Assembly (NCBI RefSeq): GCF_007830435.1
Contig: NZ_VLLC01000002.1
Coordinates: 1-64,000, forward strand
Source: Desulfobotulus alkaliphilus
GTDB taxonomy: Bacteria > Desulfobacterota > Desulfobacteria > Desulfobacterales > ASO4-4
DNA: 64,000 nucleotides
Direction of reading: 5' to 3'
How positions within the stretch are numbered: position 1 is the stretch's first letter; each line of letters starts with the position of its first letter. Positions 33,245 to 41,507 of the stretch are shown here, piece by piece. A model generated the notes under the pieces. That model was given only the letters and a program-made list of their open reading frames with translations, searched no databases and was not told where the DNA came from. Both the position numbers and the translations under genes were made by a program.

Positions 33245-34521
33245 CGCATCCTCGGCATTCCGGGCATCCCCCCATCCGTGCGGGCAGGGGATCTCTGACC
33301 CGCGGCAAGCGGCCCTGTTATTACCCTTTCCCCCTCATCCAGACCGGAAAGAATCTGCACCTGCACCCGGTTGCTGACTCCCGTCCGCACTTCCCGGATT
33401 TCTGCCACTCCGCTGCTTCCCAGCACCCGGACACGGGCCGATTTTCCCTCCGGTCTTGCCCCCCTCTCCGGCCTTTCACCCTGAACCACAGGTTTTCGTC
33501 CCCTTTCTCCTCTCTGGGGCATGCCTTCCTGTCCGGCTTCCCCTGCCATCAGGGCAGACTGAGGAATGACAAGGGTATTGGCCGCCGCCGCCACCACAAA
33601 AAAGACCTGAGCCGTCATCTGGGTAAAAAGTTCTCCACCACTGTTATCCACATCAAAGAGGGCATTATAGAGCACCACATTGTTTTCCACGGCTGGCGTA
33701 GGCTCAATGCGCTTCAGTTTTCCCCTCCAGCGGCGGTTCTGGCTGCCAAGGGTGGTAAAATACACATCCATTCCCATAAACAGCCTGCCGATATCCGCTT
33801 CGGACACCCGTGTCTCCACGGTCATGGTGGAAAGATCGGCAATGCGCAGAATGGTGGGTGCCTGCTGGCTGGCGTTAAGGGTCTGGCCCTGACGGGCAGA
33901 AATGGAAACCACCGTTCCATCCATGGGCGCATAAATCCGGGCATACCCAAGGCTGGCTTCATCGGCCCGCAGGGTGGATTCGGTCTGTTCAATCTGGGCA
34001 AGGAGCATGGCAACCTGAGCCTCTGCGGAAAGAAGGGATGTTTCCGCATTCTGGGCCGTTTCAAGGGTGGTGGCTCCTTCGGCCAGAAGGTTTTGCTGCC
34101 GCTCATGATGGTTGGCTGCCTGTTGACGCTGGGCTTTTCTGTCCTGTAACTGAGCCTTCTGATACCGAAGCTGGGCACGGCTGGCATCCACCTTTGCCAC
34201 AAAGAGGGTGGGATCAATCTCCGCCAGCAGTTCTCCTTCTTTGACAAAATCCCCCACCTCAACCCCTATGCGCTGCAGCTGTCCGGAAACCTGCGCTCCC
34301 ACATCCACATAGTTTCTGGGCTGCAGCACACCCGTTGCCGCAACCAGATCTTCGATGCTTCCCCGCTGAACGGGAGCCGTTGTCCAGGAAATTCCTTCGC
34401 CCCCGTTTCTTAAAAAAAAATGCCAGACCACACTGCCGGCAACAAGGGCAAGCACAGAGCCAAACAGCATCCATCCCACCAGCCCCCTTTTTCTTTTCCC
34501 CTTTTTCTCCGCCTGTTTCAT
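33241..34521 (-). CDS. macA: MacA-type periplasmic adaptor
   Basis: A 426-residue membrane fusion protein. One membrane anchor ([24 protein letters not shown]) precedes a lipoyl/beta-barrel domain ([32 protein letters not shown]), a long coiled-coil hairpin (about residues 100-190; [25 protein letters not shown]), the second half of the lipoyl fold ([26 protein letters not shown]) and a C-terminal membrane-proximal domain ([26 protein letters not shown]). It bridges MacB and the TolC-like channel. The last residues are Gly/Met/Pro/Arg-rich and overlap the macB start. Confidence 0.95.
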   Translation of the reverse strand: MKQAEKKGKRKRGLVGWMLFGSVLALVAGSVVWHFFLRNGGEGISWTTAPVQRGSIEDLVAATGVLQPRNYVDVGAQVSGQLQRIGVEVGDFVKEGELLAEIDPTLFVAKVDASRAQLRYQKAQLQDRKAQRQQAANHHERQQNLLAEGATTLETAQNAETSLLSAEAQVAMLLAQIEQTESTLRADEASLGYARIYAPMDGTVVSISARQGQTLNASQQAPTILRIADLSTMTVETRVSEADIGRLFMGMDVYFTTLGSQNRRWRGKLKRIEPTPAVENNVVLYNALFDVDNSGGELFTQMTAQVFFVVAAAANTLVIPQSALMAGEAGQEGMPQRGERGRKPVVQGERPERGARPEGKSARVRVLGSSGVAEIREVRTGVSNRVQVQILSGLDEGERVITGPLAAGQRSPARTDGGMPGMPRMR

Positions 34522-34697
34522 GCTCTGTCCCGTTATGATTGTTCTTAAAAAAACCTGATGTAACTTCTGAGTAACTTAAATTTAGTTCTTTTAATTCAAA
34601 AGCTTAAAAAATGACCAATTATCCATCACTGATCGAAATTAGTTTGAATCCTGCACAAGTTACTCTATGACAAGACGCCCTAGCAGGGAGTGAGCTG
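34522..34697. promoter_or_regulatory. Promoter region of the mac operon
   Basis: AT-rich DNA before macA, with no recognisable binding site. The family A repeat begins at 34698. Confidence 0.3.
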
Positions 34698-35109
34698 CTG
34701 TTCAGCACAGTTTTCCAAAACTATACCTGCCAGACAGATGCACAGGCCCCAGGCTATTTGCCCGTGACGCAATCCGGCACTCAAGCTAAAAAACGCAAGC
34801 CCCTTTACGGGAGTAGAAATGCCTATGGATCTTGAGTGCCGGATTCGGGAGCTTCTTGCCCTGTGCGGAAGCGGAAAAAACCCCCCGCCACAGGCAGGAT
34901 AAGCTTTTTGATTACCATGGCAGGCTTTAAGCACGCTGCCTTTGTGGCGGCTCAGACAGTTTGCCGCTTCTTTCGCACAGGCCTTCAAAGCTCTGATCCG
35001 AAACGATTGCAATGTCACTTGCAAATAGCCACGGAGCCTTGCATAAAGTACGAAGCTGCTGCAATTTCAGCATTGGCAGTTCGGAATAAACTATGCTGAA
35101 TAATTACAA
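34698..35109 (-). repeat. Dispersed MITE-like repeat, family A, copy 2, with nested insertion
   Basis: An inverted copy of 4786-5129. It is about 66 bp longer because a 69-bp segment with 15-bp inverted-repeat ends (34771-34845) interrupts it where copy 1 has only AAG. It fills nearly all the gap between macA and the PepSY gene and contains no credible gene. Confidence 0.75.
34771..34845. mobile_element. Nested palindromic insertion inside repeat A copy 2
   Basis: AATCCGGCACTCAAG and CTTGAGTGCCGGATT are perfect 15-bp arms separated by 45 bp. Copy 1 of the repeat has the flanking sequence joined by only 3 bp. This identifies the 69-bp core (34774-34842) as an insertion or, less likely, as DNA lost from copy 1. 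Confidence 0.6.
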
Positions 35110-35114
35110 TATGA

Positions 35115-36410
35115 TCAGCCGTGATGGGTTTCCGGTGTCTGAATACCGAAGGCTTCTGCCGGTTCTTCCTTTCTTTTTCGTCTCTTCCGCCGGTCCAGAT
35201 AGAGCATCCATCCCGTTATACTGAAAAATGGCATTCCCACGCTGGCAAGGAACATGAGAACTTTACCGAAAAGCCCGAAATAACTGCCCGAATGCAGGGG
35301 CAGCATGCTGCTCATCAGCCGCACATTCAAAGGACGGTCCCGGTAACGGTCATGATTCACGACAGCTCCGGTCACAGGGTGTATCTCAAGGCGGTTGAAG
35401 GCCCTTTCATGGGCGGGTTTGGCATCCTGATACATGACCATAAGGGCCTGCCCCGGATTCTGGGGGAACCGGAACATGGCCAGACTGTAGTCGCCGCCGC
35501 TCTCTTGCAGAAAAAGGGCCCATAGTTCATTGAGTCCTTTCTCTGGCATGACTTCCTGCATCTCCCTTGCCCCTCCGGAGCCTTCTCCCGGACTTCCGCT
35601 GCGCTCTCCTCTTCCTTCTCCCCTGCGCCTCTCCGCTCCGGCCATGGCCTGGGTATTTTCAGCAGGAGCAGGGGCTGGCGCCATCCTCACGGGCATGGGA
35701 ACGCCACTCACACGGTGAAGCATTCCCCTGTACCAGTCATAGGACCAGTAAAGGCCGGTAAACGAAGCAAGAAGAAAAAAGAGAAGCGCCCAGGTACCCA
35801 GAACCGCATGGGAGTTCCAAAGAAATTTCCTGCCTTTCTGCTTCACGCGGAAGGTCAGCCAGCGCTTCAGACTGAACACCTTCCTTGGCCAGCGCAGATA
35901 AAGGCCGCTGAGGCAGAGAACAATCAGCAGTACCGTACTGGCGCCCACAATCTGCTTTCCGATATTCCTGTCCCCGAACAGCTCATTGGTCAGAAGCCAG
36001 CGGTGGAGATGCTTGACCGTACGGAAAAAACCCTCTCCCCGGACCTCGCCTGGAAAGGCCCCCGTATAAGGATCCACAAAAAGGGTTTCTCCCCTGCGCA
36101 TGGCAGGATCCGCGCTGCTAAGAGTCACCTGATGGGTACTCCCCGGGTCCGCATGGAAGGTCAGGGCATTGATCCTTCTGTCCGGCAGCCTTTGCTGAAT
36201 CTTTTCAAACTGGGCTTCGGGCGAGAGTTTTTCCATCCCTGCCACCGGAGATACCCGCATCACACCGGGATTGATGAGCCTGAGAATCTCCCTTTCAAAG
36301 GAAAGGAGGCCACCCGTGACCCCGATGATCATAAGAATCACACCCGCAGTAATACCGAAAAACCAGTGCAATTGAAAAGTAAACTTGCGTAAAGTTTTTT
36401 TAAGACCCAT
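35115..36410 (-). CDS. PepSY-domain inner-membrane protein (PiuB-like)
   Basis: A 431-residue polytopic protein; start at 36410 (MGLKKTLRKF) behind GGAG. It has an N-terminal helix (FTFQLHWFFGITAGVILMIIGVTGGLLSFERE), a PepSY-type periplasmic domain (HLHRWLL follows), helices around residues 160-230, a second periplasmic part with a low-complexity Pro/Ala/Gly/Glu-rich insertion, and a C-terminal helix pair (GKVLMFLASVGMPFFSITGWMLYL). Such PepSY_TM proteins are commonly found beside TonB receptors and are proposed to reduce ferric siderophores or pass electrons across the membrane. The receptor gene ends 110 bp upstream on the same strand. Confidence 0.85.
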   Translation of the reverse strand: MGLKKTLRKFTFQLHWFFGITAGVILMIIGVTGGLLSFEREILRLINPGVMRVSPVAGMEKLSPEAQFEKIQQRLPDRRINALTFHADPGSTHQVTLSSADPAMRRGETLFVDPYTGAFPGEVRGEGFFRTVKHLHRWLLTNELFGDRNIGKQIVGASTVLLIVLCLSGLYLRWPRKVFSLKRWLTFRVKQKGRKFLWNSHAVLGTWALLFFLLASFTGLYWSYDWYRGMLHRVSGVPMPVRMAPAPAPAENTQAMAGAERRRGEGRGERSGSPGEGSGGAREMQEVMPEKGLNELWALFLQESGGDYSLAMFRFPQNPGQALMVMYQDAKPAHERAFNRLEIHPVTGAVVNHDRYRDRPLNVRLMSSMLPLHSGSYFGLFGKVLMFLASVGMPFFSITGWMLYLDRRKRRKRKEEPAEAFGIQTPETHHG

Positions 36411-36520
36411 GGCAGTTCTCCATGTCTCACAAATCATATGTGTTGGCAAAGATGTTTTTGTGCAAACAAAAAGTCCGGTGCCTCCTCTGGTGGGAGCACC
36501 GGACTTCCTTTCCTTCCTTC

Positions 36521-38911
36521 CTAGAAAATCACGTTAAGGCTTACCCAGAGATTCCGGGCCTTTGCTTTGATATTATAATCATCCGTATAGGATGCCGTAT
36601 AGCTGCCATCCGGATTCTGGGTAAAATCCGTTCCGTAGGAGGTGAAATCACGGTCAAAGAGGTTGTTGACCCTTGCCGTGAGGGTGGCATATTCGTTGAG
36701 TTTGTAAACGCCACCCACATGATAGATTTCATAATCCTTCCAGTACCGGGCCTTATCCGCCTCCGTATCCCAGCCACGGTAGCGCTTCGAACGCATCTCC
36801 ATGCCAAAAAACACGTTGAGATCTGCCAGCAGGCGCCAGTCAAAGCCTGCATTGACCATATGCTCTGCCGTTCCCGTGAGGGGGCGGCCTTTTTCGGCAC
36901 CGCTTTTCTGCTCCGAATCCGTATAGGTGTAGTTTGCCTTCAAAAGCATGTCTTCGGTGATCTGATAACGGCCGGCCAGCTCCAGGCCCTGAATATCGGC
37001 CCTGTCAATGTTAAGGGTCTGGGTAAAGCTGGTATAGCCAAGATCTGCCCAGCCTTCCCCCACATTCACACAGTGCTCACCCGGAGCAGCCACCTCACAG
37101 TTGGGTACCGAATCCCCCCTTGCAATTTTATCCTTGAAACGATTATAGAAGGCCGTCACATTAAAACTGTGCCCCAACGGGCTGGTATAATATACGGCCA
37201 CCTCGCTGTTTACACTTTTTTCCGGCTCCAGATCGGGATTGCCCACGGTGGGATTGACCCCCTGCGCTGTAAAGCCTGTGATACCGGAAAAAAGCTGATC
37301 CGTAGTGGGAGTTTTATACCCCGTACTCACGCCGCCCTTCAGGGTCCAGCTCGAAGCAAGGTCCATGATTCCATAGAGGCGGGGGCTCAGCTGACCACCG
37401 TACATGTTGTGGTCATCGTAACGGATACCGCCCACCAGCGTGAACATACGCCCTATGCGCCAGCTGTCTTCCAGAAAAAGGGCCCACTGACGATGATCCT
37501 GGGTCTGGCCGGAACGGTAGCCATCCCCGTACATGCCAAAAACACCATCTTCCATTTCCGCATCCACATACTGACCGCCAAAGACAAGCATGTGATTACC
37601 CATCATCATGTCCATTTTGGCATCAAGGGTGCGCTGCCGGGTTTCCATGGTACGCCGGTCTCTGGGCAGAAAGGATTTCAGCCTTGCCATCTCATCGGCA
37701 GTGAGAAGCCCTTCCATCACCTTAAGCTTCTGCTCTTCATTCCAGTTGTTATTCAGCCCCATGCTGGCGGGAGAACACCCGCCACTGCCGCCGGAAGCCA
37801 CACAGGCCGCATCCCACAGTTCCTGAAGCTCAGCCCTTTCGGAAACGGTAAAGGGAAGGGAGCGACCCAGATTGCTGGTGTTCACCGATGAGACGGATAC
37901 CTCACTGCGAACTGTACCCCACCGGCCTACGTGGGTAAGGGCCCACTGATCCCGTTCAAAACGCTGATCCGCTGCATAACCAACCCGGGGCTGGACAATG
38001 CCGTTGTTGGCCGCCCTCAGAATGGTTCCGTAATCATCCAGCGTACCCAGCTGCCCTTCGCTGTTGGCATACTTCTGGCGGGAGGAGTCAATGTCCGCAA
38101 TGATGTCATGCTGCTCATTGGGGGTATAGGTGAGCCTCAGACCCGCATTCCAGTTGGTATTGTCCACGGTCCGGCCCCCACCGCCGAAACCGAGGGTTCG
38201 ATCGTGTACAACTCCGGACGGATCCGTTGCCGGATCATAGGAAGGACTGGAGGCATCCCGTTCATAAAGACTGCCCCGCAGGCTCAGCCCCAGCCTGTCC
38301 TTCACAAGGGGACCCATCATCATAAAATCCGTGGTGCTGTCATTCCCGAAATCCGAATCCTGCTCAAAGGTTCTTGTGTGGGTATAGGAGCCGGTCCACC
38401 GGTCTGACACCCTGCGGGTGATAATATTGATGACCCCTCCCAGGGCATCGGCTCCGTAGAGGGTGGACATGGGCCCCCGGATTACCTCGATCCTTTCAAT
38501 CATGTCCAGGGGAGGAATATGGTTGAACTGGTTTCCTCCAAAGTTGTTCGGGTAAAGATCCCCCACATTGTTCTGACGCCTTCCGTCAATGAGAACAAGG
38601 GTATAAGCCGCTCCCATACCACGGATACTGATGGTTCCCTGACCGGTCTTGTCCGTTGTTTCGCCCACGTCAACGCCTTCAATGTCCCGCACCGCATCCA
38701 GCAGGGAAATATAAGGCCGCATGGACAGCTCTTCCCTTGTAATCACGGAAATGCTGGCTGGCGCATCCGTAATTTTCTGCTCAAAACCCGATGCCGTCAC
38801 AACCATCTGCCCCATATGGTGATCGTCTTCGGCGGCCTTTGCGCCCTGAAAGGCAAACAATAAAGCGGACATCAGCGCAGCACTGCGCAGATGTTTCTTT
38901 CCTTTTCCCAT
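36521..38911 (-). CDS. TonB-dependent siderophore-type receptor (FepA/CirA-like)
   Basis: A 796-residue outer-membrane receptor. The start at 38911 is supported by AAGGAG and AAAGGA upstream; the signal peptide is MGKGKKHLRSAALMSALLFA followed by FQGAKA. The TonB box (QMVVTASG) and plug motifs (SISVITREELSMRPY, IEGVDVGETTDKTGQGTISIRGMG, TLVLIDGRRQN, IERIEVIRGPMSTLYGADALGGVINIITRR) are complete, and the barrel ends in NVIF. A small disulfide loop (CVASGGSGGC) is present. Barrel features resemble FepA/CirA-type ferric-siderophore receptors. It is transcribed before the PepSY membrane protein, so the two probably form one uptake unit. Confidence 0.93.
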   Translation of the reverse strand: MGKGKKHLRSAALMSALLFAFQGAKAAEDDHHMGQMVVTASGFEQKITDAPASISVITREELSMRPYISLLDAVRDIEGVDVGETTDKTGQGTISIRGMGAAYTLVLIDGRRQNNVGDLYPNNFGGNQFNHIPPLDMIERIEVIRGPMSTLYGADALGGVINIITRRVSDRWTGSYTHTRTFEQDSDFGNDSTTDFMMMGPLVKDRLGLSLRGSLYERDASSPSYDPATDPSGVVHDRTLGFGGGGRTVDNTNWNAGLRLTYTPNEQHDIIADIDSSRQKYANSEGQLGTLDDYGTILRAANNGIVQPRVGYAADQRFERDQWALTHVGRWGTVRSEVSVSSVNTSNLGRSLPFTVSERAELQELWDAACVASGGSGGCSPASMGLNNNWNEEQKLKVMEGLLTADEMARLKSFLPRDRRTMETRQRTLDAKMDMMMGNHMLVFGGQYVDAEMEDGVFGMYGDGYRSGQTQDHRQWALFLEDSWRIGRMFTLVGGIRYDDHNMYGGQLSPRLYGIMDLASSWTLKGGVSTGYKTPTTDQLFSGITGFTAQGVNPTVGNPDLEPEKSVNSEVAVYYTSPLGHSFNVTAFYNRFKDKIARGDSVPNCEVAAPGEHCVNVGEGWADLGYTSFTQTLNIDRADIQGLELAGRYQITEDMLLKANYTYTDSEQKSGAEKGRPLTGTAEHMVNAGFDWRLLADLNVFFGMEMRSKRYRGWDTEADKARYWKDYEIYHVGGVYKLNEYATLTARVNNLFDRDFTSYGTDFTQNPDGSYTASYTDDYNIKAKARNLWVSLNVIF

Positions 38912-39124
38912 GATGATTCCTTTCTCCTTCAGCCTGACCCTAAACGCTGTCATGCATGCAGCCATGGGCTTCAGAATGGGCAGAAAGGGAAAGGAAAAGG
39001 GGAGAGGAGGACTGAAGGAACTTTCCCGAAGACCTTACCACATATCTGCGGGCATTCTGCCGCCTCAGGGAGTGCAGACAGATAACCGCCGGGTCTTACG
39101 GGATTTGAAATCCTCTTCATTGAT

Positions 39125-39146
39125 AAAAAAGGCGTTCGAAACGCTC
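39125..39146 (-). terminator. Terminator after the Com-like gene
   Basis: On the minus strand GCGTT-TCG-AACGC is followed by TTTTTT. It separates the Com-like gene from the receptor gene. Confidence 0.6.
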
Positions 39147-39255
39147 TGGGAAACGCATGCTCACTGAGCATTCCGTTCAGAGTAACAGCAGGGCTTCAGC
39201 CTCTGCATCTCTCAGGAGGCCGGTCTTCTGAGGGAAAACCGGAAAAAAAGGAAGC

Positions 39256-39432
39256 TTATTCGCCCATACCACATTCCGGCCGACCGCCAAAAAGCTGCAG
39301 GGAGCCGCATTTCGGACACTTCACTTCCACCTTAACAACCAGCCCCTTCATCAGCAGTCTGCGGCAACGGCGGCAGCGGATATCCTCCCCACAGCGTTCC
39401 TGTATGGACGTGGTGTCTTGCGATGTTTTCAC
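39256..39432 (-). CDS. Com-like zinc-finger protein
   Basis: A 58-residue protein with GTG start at 39432, GGGAG 11 bp upstream. Cys20-x2-Cys23 (IRCRRCRRLLMKG) and Cys39-x2-Cys42 (VEVKCPKCGSLQLF) follow the pattern of the Com family, a small zinc-finger protein first described as the translational activator of mom in phage Mu (IRCxxCxKLLxKG ... LEIKCPRCGxLN). There are no Mu genes nearby. A terminator follows, then the siderophore-receptor gene in the same direction. An RNA-binding regulatory role is possible, but not shown by the sequence. Confidence 0.75.
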   Translation of the reverse strand: MKTSQDTTSIQERCGEDIRCRRCRRLLMKGLVVKVEVKCPKCGSLQLFGGRPECGMGE

Positions 39433-40016
39433 AACCTGAACTACTCCCGAAAATTAAAATACAGCAAATTAAACAGCTTTTGCTTCCCATACTTTTAAAA
39501 AAAGCAGGAATTTTTCATACTATCGGGAATATTGCCTGTCAATATTTTTTTGTTGTTCCAAAAAAAATTTAAAAATCTGCTAAAAATAAAAGATGCTTAT
39601 ATTTTTTGCTTTAAGCGTTTTCTTTCAGCCATGATAATTACATGGTCAGATTTTTACCTTTGCCTGCTTACCCGTCACCCAAATTCGGCATTTTTTTCTG
39701 AAAACCCAATGAAATCAAGCAAGGTGGTTTTTTATGGGTACTACATATCCATTTCTCAGCCGTTTAAACTAAGCCTTCAGGCGTGTGGTCACTACTTTGG
39801 CGAACTTGGGGTAAAGGGTGTCCTTCAAAACAGAAGCCGTAAAACCGTTCACAGGGCAGGCATTCAAGCCTGCCCGTATGAAAGCACTCTCCATGGGTTT
39901 GACAACAATCTGACCAGCAGGCTCTGGCTGAGTCAGGGTAGTAACCAGAATCTTTTTTATGGTTTCACAGGCGGCGGACGGATACATGATTTTTCAGAAG
40001 GGGAGTAAAACAGCCC
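39433..40016. other. Intergenic region with family B repeat
   Basis: This 584-bp gap is AT-rich from 39440 to 39650, and holds copy 2 of the family B repeat at 39808-39950. A 158-codon plus-strand frame across it runs into the repeat and has no family, so I do not call it a gene. Confidence 0.5.
39808..39950 (+). repeat. Dispersed repeat family B, copy 2
   Basis: Contains the shared blocks GGCAGGCATTCAAGCCTGCC (hairpin), CGTATGAAAGC, TCTGACCAGCAG and CTGAGTCAGGGTAGTAA in the same order and orientation as copy 1. The GTGTCC block at its left is reduced. It lies 66 bp beyond the stop of the DUF4405 gene. Confidence 0.75.
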
Positions 40017-40622
40017 CTAATCCTGCCGGATCACAAGGTACACATCCCTTGCACTGAGTCCGTTGGCTCTGGCAATGGAACCAAGGGTCTGCTCCGGTCT
40101 CCTGAATTCCAAACCCTTTGCCCGGATTTTTTCCACGGCCTGCTCAAGGGAAAGCCCTTCCATTCTGCATACATCCGCAAGGCTCATGCTGTCTGCCCTT
40201 GGAAAGGGCGGTTTATTATCTTCCGTTACCCAGGCCTCCTTCACATGGTCCACACCGTTCATCAGCCAGGAAACGGGCGGGGTAAAGGTCACTGAAGAGA
40301 CGAGAAAAATCAGCGTAACAAGGCTGGCCCCGTAAAATTCCCTTGAAAGCCCCCATTTCTTCTCCCTGTTTTTAAAATAACTGACAAAAAGCTTCCAGTT
40401 GTAGGCCAGCAGATGAAGCACACCGGCCAGAAGAATGAGCAAAGAAAAGGCCACATGCAAGGCCTGCCAGCCCTCCCTTTCCACTCCCATAAGCTGCCAG
40501 CCCATCCAGTGGATCTGTCTGCCATGGGGCATGATGGCCAGAATAATGCCGCTGAAGGCGGCAATGGCAAAGGTGAAACAAAGGGTAAGGCTGGTCCATT
40601 TTTTTATACTGAACTGCTTCAT
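40017..40622 (-). CDS. DUF4405-like membrane protein, paralogue 1
   Basis: A 201-residue inner-membrane protein with four hydrophobic segments: FTFAIAAFSGIILAIMPHG, HVAFSLLILLAGVLHLLAYNW, ASLVTLIFLVSSVTFTPPV and the linker between them. His residues in the second helix (ALHVAFSL, LHLLAYNW) are positioned like the heme ligands of small membrane cytochromes, typical of DUF4405. The C-terminal soluble 70 residues (SLADVCRMEGLSLEQAVEKIRAKGLEF ... SIARANGLSARDVYLVI) form two short helix-turn-helix-like repeats. It is a tandem paralogue of the gene at 40784. Its position between two TonB receptor genes suggests a part in metal reduction or uptake. Confidence 0.75.
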   Translation of the reverse strand: MKQFSIKKWTSLTLCFTFAIAAFSGIILAIMPHGRQIHWMGWQLMGVEREGWQALHVAFSLLILLAGVLHLLAYNWKLFVSYFKNREKKWGLSREFYGASLVTLIFLVSSVTFTPPVSWLMNGVDHVKEAWVTEDNKPPFPRADSMSLADVCRMEGLSLEQAVEKIRAKGLEFRRPEQTLGSIARANGLSARDVYLVIRQD

Positions 40623-40642
40623 ATTCTTTTCTCCCCAAAAGA

Positions 40643-40799
40643 AAATCTGATTACTACCCTGACTCAGCCACAGTTTGCTGGTCAGGTTGCTGTCAGGCCT
40701 ATGGTGCGGGCTTTAACACGGGCAGGCGCAAGGCCTGCCCTTAACGCTTGGTTTTACGACCCTGTTTTGTGTAGGGGCACCCTTTACGGGTGCTCGCTA
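40643..40799 (-). repeat. Dispersed repeat family B, copy 3
   Basis: A full-length copy in the opposite orientation, filling the space between the two DUF4405 genes. It overlaps the 3' end of the upstream gene: the last codons and stop of that gene (SEHP-stop) come from the GAGCACCCGTAAA block of the repeat. Confidence 0.8.
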
Positions 40800-41398
40800 A
40801 CATCGGTAATCATCAGATAAATTTCCCTGGCACTGACCCGGTTGTCCCTTGCGATAAAAGCGATGGACTGCTCCGCTCTTCTTACTTCCATGCCCCTTTC
40901 ACGGATCTTTTGGATGGCTCTCTCCTCGGGTATCCCCGTACGCAGACTGATATCCCGGATACTGAGAATTTCAGCCATGGGGAATGGGGGTCTGGTTTCT
41001 TCGGAAACCCAGGAATCCTTGGCCCTGTCCACACCGGACATAATCCAGGATGAAGGAGGCATGTCCGTGAGTGCTGAAGCAAAAATCAATACAAAAAAAA
41101 TCAGTGCAGCATAAAATTCTGTGGAAATTCTTTTATCAGACTTGCTCCTGAAGTAAGAAATAAAAATTTTCCAGTTATAGGCAAGAAGGTGAAGGGTTCC
41201 CACCGCAAGAATAATGATGGCAAAGGGAAGGTAAAGGCTTTCCCATCCTTCCTTGCCAAGACCCAGAAACTTCCAGTTCAGCCAGTAGGCAATCCTGCCC
41301 GGCGGCATGATACAGAGAACAATTCCGCTGAAACTTGCCGTGATAAAGGCAAAAAAGAGGGTAAGGCTGGTCCATTTTTTCCAGTTGAAACGTTTCAT
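40784..41398 (-). CDS. DUF4405-like membrane protein, paralogue 2
   Basis: A 204-residue membrane protein related to the neighbouring gene over its entire length: both have KKWTSLTL, FSGI, HLLAYNWK, SGVD/NGVD, ARD..SAREIYLMI/LSARDVYLVI. The same four hydrophobic segments and the two C-terminal helix repeats (ISLRTGIPEERAIQKIRERGMEV; FIARDNRVSAREIYL) are present. The final residues VSEHP are encoded by a family B repeat that has inserted at the gene's end. It is transcribed just after the TonB receptor at 41508-43421, 109 bp away, and is probably part of the same operon. Confidence 0.75.
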   Translation of the reverse strand: MKRFNWKKWTSLTLFFAFITASFSGIVLCIMPPGRIAYWLNWKFLGLGKEGWESLYLPFAIIILAVGTLHLLAYNWKIFISYFRSKSDKRISTEFYAALIFFVLIFASALTDMPPSSWIMSGVDRAKDSWVSEETRPPFPMAEILSIRDISLRTGIPEERAIQKIRERGMEVRRAEQSIAFIARDNRVSAREIYLMITDVSEHP

Positions 41399-41507
41399 TT
41401 CTGACTCCGGTAAAGTCTGAGGGATAAAAACCCGAAGGCAGTTTTAATCTGCCTTCAGGTTTCATGATGAGATATCAGACAGCTTTTCTGGTCTGCCTGC
41501 GTTTTTT

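Noticed and set aside
36422-37891. 489-codon open frame on the plus strand
   Set aside because: It is entirely antisense to the TonB receptor, has no ribosome binding site and no recognisable domain; the receptor is certain.
38940-39110. Possible cobalamin riboswitch near a TonB receptor
   Set aside because: A CCGAAGACCTTACC segment resembles the end of such elements, but it is on the strand opposite to the receptor and the core blocks are missing.
39532-40008. 158-codon plus-strand frame
   Set aside because: It runs through repeat B copy 2, has low-complexity start and no family.
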